This document shows positions 40,240-46,257 of a stretch of 46,257 nt of DNA, in pieces. Positions within the stretch are counted from its first letter, which is position 1. Each line of letters begins with the position of its first letter. The position numbers were made by a program, and so were the translations under genes. The stretch lies in contig CAJUMH010000024.1 of the NCBI GenBank assembly GCA_910587145.1, positions 1-46,257 of the forward strand, in the 5' to 3' direction. Source of the DNA: an uncultured Ruthenibacterium sp. Its GTDB lineage: Bacteria; Bacillota; Clostridia; Oscillospirales; Ruminococcaceae. Under the pieces are notes generated by a model that was not told the origin of the DNA, did not search any database, and was given only the letters and a program-made list of their open reading frames with translations.

Positions 40240-41064
40240 TTATCCGCCAAACCGGCGGCTCACCAGTTTTTGCAGCAGCGCGACGCTTTCGTACATCAGC
40301 GCGGCCATCACGGAGAGGATCAGCACACTTGTCATTACAAGATCCAGCTGAAACACCTGCCCGCCATACACGATCAGATAGCCCAGCCCCGCTTTGCTGA
40401 CGAGAAATTCTCCCGCAATGACGCCGACCAGAGATAACCCAATGTTGATTTTTAAAGAATTAAACAGTGTGTTGATATTGGACGGCAGCACGATCTTGGT
40501 AAAGATCTGCCGCTTTGTGGCCCCGAAGGTGCGCGCCATCCGGATGCTTTCCGGGTCGGTGGCGCGAAAGCCCGCCAGCATTTCCAGCACGGTAACGATC
40601 AGCGAGATCGCCAGCGCCATAAAAATGATCGCCTTTGCGCCGGCGCCCACCAGCAGGATGATCACCGGGCCGAGCGCGATTTTGGGCAGGCTGTTCAAAA
40701 CCACAAGGTACGGCTCCGCCACACGCGAGGCAAAGCCGGACCACCACAGTACCACGGCGATGGCTCCGCCCAGCAGCACGCCGAGCACAAAGCCCGTCAG
40801 CGTCTCGTAAAGCGTCACGCCCACATGCATTAGCAGATGGTTTTGCGAAAGGTTGCGCAGCGTTGCCAGAATGCGGGTAGGCTGGCTGAGGATAAAGCTG
40901 TCGATCCAGCCAAGGCGGGCCGAGAGCTCCCATTGGGCAAAAAACAGCAGTAAAAAGCCGATCTGGCACGTGTGCACAAGGCGCGTGCGCCGCCGCCTTC
41001 GGCGCAGGTACTGCGCGCGCTGGCGCGAAACGGCTGGCCATGCGGCCGGTTCAGGATGTTTCAT
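40240..41064 (-). CDS. ABC importer permease (SsuC/TauC-like)
   Basis: A 274-aa permease with about six helices and the EAA-loop region LEMLAGFRATDPESIRMARTFGA, the cytoplasmic contact to the ATPase, followed by VLPSNINTLFNSLKINIGLSLVGVIAGEF, typical of the nitrate/sulfonate/taurine permease group. It overlaps the ATPase gene by 14 bp, showing coupled translation. The substrate is set by the lipoprotein and is unknown. Confidence 0.92.
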   Translation of the reverse strand: MKHPEPAAWPAVSRQRAQYLRRRRRRTRLVHTCQIGFLLLFFAQWELSARLGWIDSFILSQPTRILATLRNLSQNHLLMHVGVTLYETLTGFVLGVLLGGAIAVVLWWSGFASRVAEPYLVVLNSLPKIALGPVIILLVGAGAKAIIFMALAISLIVTVLEMLAGFRATDPESIRMARTFGATKRQIFTKIVLPSNINTLFNSLKINIGLSLVGVIAGEFLVSKAGLGYLIVYGGQVFQLDLVMTSVLILSVMAALMYESVALLQKLVSRRFGG

Positions 41065-41821
41065 CGGTACTCAGCTCTTTCCATATGTGGTCGAAATAAG
41101 CAGTGAACCCGGGGTGAGAGCGGCAGGCCAGCGGCGTGCGGTCTGCCCCAAAATCCAGCTTCAGCAGCTCCTGCACGCGGGCGGGGCGCGCTGTAAGGAT
41201 CAGCACCTCGTCGCCCATGCTGATGCTCTCGGGGATATCGTGCGTCACCATCAGGGTTGTTACGTGCTCGCGCTTTAAAATGCGGTATACGTCATCGGTA
41301 ACCGTGAGCCGTGTCTGATAGTCCAGTGCCGAAAACGCCTCGTCCAGCAAAAGGATGTCCGGGCCGGCGGCCAGTGTGCGGATGAGCGCCGCGCGCTGGC
41401 GCATGCCGCCGGAGAGCTGGCGCGGGTATTTGTTGCGGAATTCGTACAGACCGTAGGTCTTCAGCAGCTGCTCGGCGCGCTCGATGTTCTGCGGCGTTTT
41501 CGCGCCGCGGATCTCCAGCCCGAACAGCACATTGCTTAAAATCGTGCGCCATTCCAGCAAATTATCGCGCTGCAGCATATACCCGACATGCGGCGAAACG
41601 CCGGCAACCACTACGTCTTCCACCAGCACCCGCCCGCCCGAGGGCGGCATCAGCCCGGCAATTACGGAGAGCAGCGTGCTTTTTCCGCAGCCGGAGGGCC
41701 CTACAATGCTTAAAAACGCACCGCGCCGTACCGTAAAGCTGATGTGCTCGAAGGCGTTGATCTCTCCGTTTTCGGCCTGATAGGTATGGCTGACGTCCTC
41801 CACGCGCAGGATCTCTTCCAT
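41051..41821 (-). CDS. ABC importer ATP-binding protein (SsuB/TauB-like)
   Basis: A 256-aa ATPase with Walker A GPSGCGKST, Q-loop YMLQRDNLLEW, signature LSGGMRQRAALIRTL, Walker B ILLLDEAFSALD and THDIPESISMGD, the nitrate/taurine-type pattern. ATG 41821 (MEEILRVEDV) follows AAGGGGAG; an ATG 26 codons earlier has no site. First gene of ATPase-permease-lipoprotein. Confidence 0.93.
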   Translation of the reverse strand: MEEILRVEDVSHTYQAENGEINAFEHISFTVRRGAFLSIVGPSGCGKSTLLSVIAGLMPPSGGRVLVEDVVVAGVSPHVGYMLQRDNLLEWRTILSNVLFGLEIRGAKTPQNIERAEQLLKTYGLYEFRNKYPRQLSGGMRQRAALIRTLAAGPDILLLDEAFSALDYQTRLTVTDDVYRILKREHVTTLMVTHDIPESISMGDEVLILTARPARVQELLKLDFGADRTPLACRSHPGFTAYFDHIWKELSTDETS

Positions 41822-41899
41822 GTGCGGCCTCTCCCCTTTCCTCTGCTTTATCCCAATAGATGCAGCGAACCGGTTTTTTGTTCCTTGTCTGCACAGCAA

Positions 41900-41936
41900 A
41901 AAAGCGCCCGGCTTTTTACAGCTGAACGCTTTTCCT
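41900..41936 (-). terminator. Weak hairpin with T-run between hsdR remnant and importer operon
   Basis: AAAAGCG pairs with CGCTTTT across about 20 nt; on minus the second arm runs into TTTTTTGC. It lies after the hsdR stop and before the ATPase, so it could end hsdR transcription or act as an attenuator. Confidence 0.5.
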
Positions 41937-41979
41937 TACTATATAGGAGCTGTTTAGAAGCGTGACGTCGGACATCCTA

Positions 41980-44640
41980 TCAGAGCATATCCGTATGATC
42001 TGTCCACAGCTCGCACTGTGTCATAACGGTTTGCACCGCATCCTCCATGCCCTCCGGCGGGTAGCGGTGCTTGCGCAAAAGCTTTTTGATCATCATGCGC
42101 ATTTTGGCCCTTGCGGAGTCCCGCTTCTGCCAGTCGATGGTACGGTTTTTCCGCAGGGTATCCGCCAGTTCCTTCGTGATCGCGATCAGTTCTTCGTTCT
42201 CATAAAAGTCCCTGATCGCCTGCGGCTTGGTAAGCGCGTCATAGAACGCCAGCTCATCCGCCGTCAGCCCTAACTGTGCGCCTTCCTTTTGGGCGGCGGC
42301 AATCTGCTTGGCAAGGTTCAGCAGTTCCTGGATAACCTCTTCATTCGTCAGCATACCGTTTAAGTATCGGTTCATTGCGCTCTGGATGATTTCACTGAAT
42401 TTTTCGGATTTGACCACATTGGTGCGCCGATAAATCTGAATCTGCTCAGCAATCAGTTTTTTCAAAAGTTCAACAGCGAGATTCTTCTCTTTCATCTTGG
42501 AGATTTCCTCAAGGAACTTTGGGTCAAACAAGGAAAATTCCTCTGACACATCGGAGAACAGGTTGATAACACCCTCGCTCTTGACACTCTGGCTGAGAAG
42601 CGCATTGACTCTGGCGTTTATCTCCGGCAGAGAGATTTTCTTTCCCTCCCCCTGATTCATGAGGCGCATAACAAGCACCCGCACCGCCTCAAAAAGTGCC
42701 GCCTCTATACGCAGGTTTTCCTCGGCAAGCGAGGAGCACAGGGAGAGCGCCTGACGGAGCATAAGTGCTTCTTTGAGGAAATCCTCCCGTTCTCTTTCCT
42801 TATCAACAGCAACAATAAAGTTGACCGCGCCGCTAATCGCTTTGGAGCGTTCAAGCTCTGTGCCTGTCACAAATTTGGCATAGTCGTACCCGTGGAAAAT
42901 GTCGCGGCAGACAGACAGCTTCTCCAAAAATTTAGGATAGGCCACCCTCGCAACATCGGTATCGCCATAGTTCTTTTTGTCACGGGAGGTGTAGTCGTTC
43001 ATCGCCTCTTTCAATGCGGCGGCGATCCCCACATAGTCAACGACAAGTCCGCCCTCTTTATCGGCAAACACACGGTTGACACGGGCGATGGCCTGCATCA
43101 GATTGTAGCCATGCATGGGCTTATAAACATACATCGTTGCGAGGGATGGAACATCAAATCCTGTCAGCCACATATCCACTACAATGGCAATTTTCAATGG
43201 ACTGTCGTTGTCCTTGAACTGTTTTGCCAGCTCATCCCTATGGTGCTTATTGCCGATGACAGTCCGCCATTCTTCCGGGTCTTTGTTGCTTTCCGTCATC
43301 ACGACAGCAACCTTCTCCGTCCAAGAGGGGCGCACCTGTAAGATACGGTCATAAATTTTCATGGCAATGGCGCGGGAGCAGGCAACGATCATCGCCTTGC
43401 CGGTCAGCAGATTTGCGCGGTAATTCTCATAATGGTCGAGAATGTCATCCACCAGGGAGGCGATCGTCTGCTCATTGCCAAGGATGGCCTCCATCTGCCC
43501 AAGCTCCCGTTTGCTTTTCTGGATCGCCCCCGGGTCGGCGTTGTTTGCCATCCGGTCGTATTCCGCATCGATCAAACGCAGTGTCGTCTCATCCAGTTTC
43601 AGCTTGATCACGCGACTTTCATAGTACACGGGGCGGGTAGCGCCGTCCTCTACGGCCTGCGTCATATCGTAAACGTCGATATAATCGCCAAACACCTCAC
43701 GGGTGCTTCTGTCTTTCAGCGAGATCGGCGTCCCTGTAAAGCCAATATAGGTGGCGTTCGGCAGGCTACTGCGGATGATTCTGGCCGTGCCGGCCTTGAT
43801 TTTTCCGGTTGCGGCATCCACTTTTTCTTTTAGGCCGTATTGCCCGCGGTGTGCCTCGTCGGCCATAACAACAATATTTCTGCGCTGGGAAAGCGGCTCG
43901 CTGGACTCCTCAAATTTCTGCATGGTGGTGAAGATAATGCCGTTGGCCTGCCGTCCGTCAAGCAGAGTTTTTAAGTGTTCCCGGCTTTCTGCCTGAACAG
44001 GCGCCTGCCGCAGAAAATCTTTGCATTTTGCAAACTGCTCAAAAAGCTGGTTGTCGAGATCGTTGCGGTCTGTCAGCACAACGACGGTGGGGCTGTCCAG
44101 CGCCTCTTGCAGCCGGTGGGCGTAAAACACCATAGATAACGATTTGCCGCTGCCCTGCGTGTGCCAAAACACGCCGCCCTTACCATCGGTTTCTGTTGCG
44201 TGTTTTGTCGAAATGACAGCTTTATTTACGGCAAAATACTGATGATACCCAGCCAGTATCTTGAATTGCTTTAAGCCCTCATTGGAAAAGCAGATAAAGT
44301 TTTTAATAATGTCCAGCAGACGCTCCCGCTCAAAAATGCCCTCAAAGAAAGTGTCGAACTGGGCATATTGCGTATTCTCATAGCTGCCGTCTTTGGTCTT
44401 CCATTCCATAAAACGGTCTTCTCCGGAGGTGATGGTGCCGGCCTTGGAGGTCAGATGGTCACTCATGACGCAGATACAGTTGTAAATAAACATCGAGGGG
44501 ATCTCGTGCATATAGTTTCTGATCTGCGCGTATGCCTCTGATGCGTCTGTCCCTTCTCTGGACGGGGATTTGAGTTCCACCAGCACGACAGGAAGGCCAT
44601 TCAAAAACAGCAGCACATCGGCCGTGTGCCGATAAGACAG
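41980..44640 (-). pseudogene. hsdR: Type I restriction endonuclease R subunit, 5'-truncated
   Basis: About 887 codons of an HsdR remain. The homology begins at YRHTADVLLFLNGLPVVLVELKSP, which holds the D...ExK nuclease residues, then helicase motifs GSGKSLSM (Walker A), MADEAHRG (DEAD-box) and GFTGTPISL, and a C-terminal helical region. The roughly 150-residue N-terminus of normal HsdR is missing and replaced upstream of 44640 by unrelated AT-rich sequence with a terminator hairpin; the ATG at 44739 lies in that hairpin and has no ribosome binding site. No hsdM or hsdS is in the window. Lower GC than the flanking chromosome marks it as part of an acquired, decaying island. Confidence 0.85.
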
Positions 44641-44690
44641 TAATTTGAGAAAACTACAAAATTGGCATCTGCCAAGCAGGATTGGACAAC

Positions 44691-44732
44691 AAAACAGGCG
44701 GCACTCAGCTTCGGCTGGGTGCTGCCTGTTTT
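44691..44732. terminator. Long hairpin at the hsdR truncation junction
   Basis: AAAACAGGC-GCAC-CAGC pairs with the mirror arm ending GCCTGTTTT through a TTCG loop, with short interruptions, and T-runs on both strands. It lies some 50 bp upstream of the first hsdR homology on the minus strand, so it belongs to the DNA that replaced the hsdR 5' end. Confidence 0.7.
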
Positions 44733-44739
44733 TGTACAT

Positions 44740-45082
44740 CTAAAGGTCGAAAATCACTGATTTTTTGCTTTGTAAAGCAAGGGTAATGAAAAAGGTGAAA
44801 TAGTTGTCGCTTTTATGCAGTTCCTTTGTGAAACAGCGAATCGCTGCATAGCGGATACCGTTCGCTGGGGAGTGCGTATATTTGCGGTCAAGCAAAATAC
44901 CCCTCAAAACCGTAAAGTTGATAGATAGGTATTTCGATGCAGAGTATGATTGACACTGTAAGAATCGAAAAATCAGATTTTAGCACAAAATAATATTGCT
45001 AAATGGCGATAACTTCCGTCGCGCCTCGCGCCTATTGAAAATAGAATGATTGCTGTGTTATACTGTGTGTACACACGAACGA
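44740..45082. other. AT-rich gap in the mobile island
   Basis: No gene is supported from 44740 to about 45080. A promoter-like pair lies at 45035-45064. GCTTTGTAAAGC (44767-44778) and other short palindromes are present. Confidence 0.5.
45035..45064 (+). promoter_or_regulatory. Promoter-like sequence ahead of the 45-kb genes
   Basis: TTGAAA (45035-45040), 18-bp spacer, TATACT (45059-45064). Confidence 0.5.
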
Positions 45083-45218
45083 GTGGGCACGTTTGGTGAC
45101 CTCATCTACAATGACCCGCTTGCGTATGCCAACCTCGTTTTGAATGGGCGATTCAAAGGCGCATCTCGAAGTGGTCACGGAATATCAGCCTTTAGATCAG
45201 GCTCAATTATTATCATGA
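45083..45218 (+). pseudogene. Frameshifted gene fragment of unknown family
   Basis: Reads GTFGDLIYNDPLAYANLVLNG in one frame and continues GDSKAHLEVVTEYQPLDQAQ up to LLS-stop in another. Dropping one G of the GGG at 45146-45148 joins both into one continuous, protein-like C-terminus. The 5' part is missing too. I do not recognise the family; the composition matches the island, not the chromosome. Confidence 0.5.
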
Positions 45219-45242
45219 AGCAGACGATTGGAGAGATACCAT

Positions 45243-45959
45243 ATGACGATCAACTGTGTATGGGAGCATAACGGCAGAGACACCTTGCTTTACGCGGTGG
45301 ATTTTGTAGGTGCATACGCCCGCGGAGAAACATTGGAAGCCGCTGTCCGGAAAATGCAAGCAGAAATATGCTCTTATCTCAAATGGTGCGGCAAAAAAGC
45401 AGTAACAAGCATGGATATCGCCATCATCGGAGAAAAGGTTTCCGAGCTTGCGATCTGCGACGCGGACTCTGATGTGCTTTTTGAAAGTGAAAAAGCACCG
45501 CTGACAGCAGAAGAATATAAAAAGTTAAAGGCACTTGCGCTGAAATCAGCGCAGGATTTTCTTGCCTTGTATGATTCTGTTCCCGATAAGAATGCAACGG
45601 CTGCGCCCGAACGCAAGACCTTTTACGGCAAAGTCCCGCGCTCAGCTGATGAAATGTATGCGCATACGAAAAATGTAAACGAATACTATTTTTCGGAGAT
45701 TCATGTTGATGCCGACAATGACGGAAGCATCTATGCGTGCCGCAAACGCGGATTTGAGGCGCTGGAAGCAAAGGGAGATTTTCTTGAAAATGTAGTCGTC
45801 GCAGGTAGCTATGGAGAAGATTGGTCTCTCCGTAAGGTGCTTCGTCGATTTATTTGGCATGACCGCATTCACGCCAAGGCAATGTATCGAATGGCTACAA
45901 AAGTTTTTGGTGCGGAGAGCATTGAAAATCCGTTTTGCTTTTTTGAGGGTGTTCTTTGA
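45243..45959 (+). CDS. Hypothetical protein: HicB-like N-terminus, DinB-like C-terminus
   Basis: A 238-aa protein. The first 45 residues (HNGRDTLLYAVDFVGAYARGETLEAAV) look like a HicB/UPF0150-type partial RNase-H fold; the rest is helical and ends WHDRIHAKAMYRMATKVFG, as in DinB-like (DUF664-type) four-helix proteins that bind metal through His residues. ATG 45243 follows GGAGAGA with 9-nt spacing and is preferred to TTG 45228. Its TGA at 45957 lies where the opposite strand encodes TnpV homology, so the final residues (about FFEGVL) may come from the junction with a mobile element. Function unknown. Confidence 0.65.
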   Translation: MTINCVWEHNGRDTLLYAVDFVGAYARGETLEAAVRKMQAEICSYLKWCGKKAVTSMDIAIIGEKVSELAICDADSDVLFESEKAPLTAEEYKKLKALALKSAQDFLALYDSVPDKNATAAPERKTFYGKVPRSADEMYAHTKNVNEYYFSEIHVDADNDGSIYACRKRGFEALEAKGDFLENVVVAGSYGEDWSLRKVLRRFIWHDRIHAKAMYRMATKVFGAESIENPFCFFEGVL

Positions 45960-46095
45960 GATACCGCTTGTGCCGCTGACCCCACACGCCAACCGGCTGT
46001 TCTTCTTCGGCGGGTACAGCCAGACAGGGGAAATAGTAGTCGCCAACGAGTTCATACCATAGGCCGTTGTTCTCGTTAAAAATGTACTTGTCCAT
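45949..46095 (-). pseudogene. TnpV-type transposon-encoded protein, 3'-truncated
   Basis: ATG 46095 with GGAGG upstream opens MDKYIFNENNGLWYELVGDY, then PVGVWGQRHKRYLKEH, the N-terminal half of TnpV proteins carried by Firmicutes conjugative and mobilisable transposons. Homology stops at about codon 49, where the sequence meets the end of the plus-strand gene; the frame then continues in non-homologous residues to 45895. A deletion junction is the simplest reading. Confidence 0.75.
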
Positions 46096-46257
46096 AGTGA
46101 AATCCTCCGCTATAATATATTCGCACATACGTCACAGTTCCCCGATTGCCACACGTTGTCATATCCTGTTGCGAGATTTTCTTGCCCTTGCTTTTGCCCT
46201 TATGGGCAGTTGGGGCAAGGGTAAACTTGTGTGAAACCGAATAAAGGGATAAGGCGA
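46096..46257. other. Right edge of window, mobile-element noncoding DNA
   Basis: Contains the TnpV promoter region and a nested hairpin, CTTGCCC (46181-46187) with GGGCAAG (46213-46219) enclosing TGCCC/GGGCA. No gene is supported. Confidence 0.5.

Noticed and set aside
44641..44739. ATG 44739 as the true start of hsdR
   Set aside because: It lies in a terminator hairpin, has no ribosome binding site, and the first ~30 residues do not resemble HsdR.

Overview
The window looks like chromosomal DNA of a fairly high-GC anaerobic Firmicute of class Clostridia (Oscillospiraceae-like). The grounds are a glgB-glgC-glgD-glgA glycogen operon (GlgD is a Firmicutes trait), a T-box leader, a birA-bioY pair under a BirA-type operator, a Bce/Yxd-type peptide-resistance ABC transporter with YxeA, a YolD/Y-polymerase pair, strong AGGAGG ribosome binding sites and consensus sigma-A promoters. 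The genus is inference; there is no rRNA here. A lower-GC, degenerate mobile-element region occupies about 41.95-46.26 kb, and a lower-GC partial MerR gene sits at the left edge.

Layout. 0-0.42 kb: partial MerR regulator with a textbook MerR promoter. 0.9-5.1 kb: a small membrane ORF, a family 2 glycosyltransferase, and a three-gene ABC-2 exporter on the minus strand. 5.6-6.9 kb: a BASS-family transporter behind a T-box leader whose features fit tRNA-Ile best. 7.0-13.6 kb: two NagZ-like GH3 paralogues, a GH13 enzyme and an AEC transporter; a remnant of a third GH3 copy lies at 13.86 kb. 14.0-15.86 kb: birA-bioY biotin operon. 15.9-17.6 kb: a zinc-ribbon/PASTA protein whose kinase domain has lost both catalytic aspartates. 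17.9-20.5 kb: Y-family polymerase, MmcQ/YjbR protein and YolD. 20.7 kb: tRNA-Val(GAC). 20.9-25.9 kb: VanZ-like protein, AraC regulator divergent from an MFS transporter, and a GH13 alpha-glucosidase. 26.2-28.2 kb: vWA protein and a macro-domain protein with an HTH-like C-terminal domain. 28.7-32.2 kb: YxdLM-like ABC ATPase and permease, a 41-residue membrane peptide and YxeA, without the usual two-component system. 32.4-38.4 kb: glycogen operon. 38.9-41.8 kb: SsuABC/NMT1-type ABC importer. 42.0-46.3 kb: 5'-truncated hsdR, a frameshifted gene fragment, a HicB-like/DinB-like gene and a truncated TnpV fragment.

Together the genes describe a sugar-fermenting cell that takes up and hydrolyses alpha-glucans and amino-sugar glycosides, stores glycogen, scavenges biotin and exports toxic peptides. 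The most unusual items are the pseudokinase, the T-box-controlled BASS transporter, the macro-HTH/vWA pair, the basic tail on GlgB, and the repeated occurrence of short tandem duplications at stop codons or gene ends.
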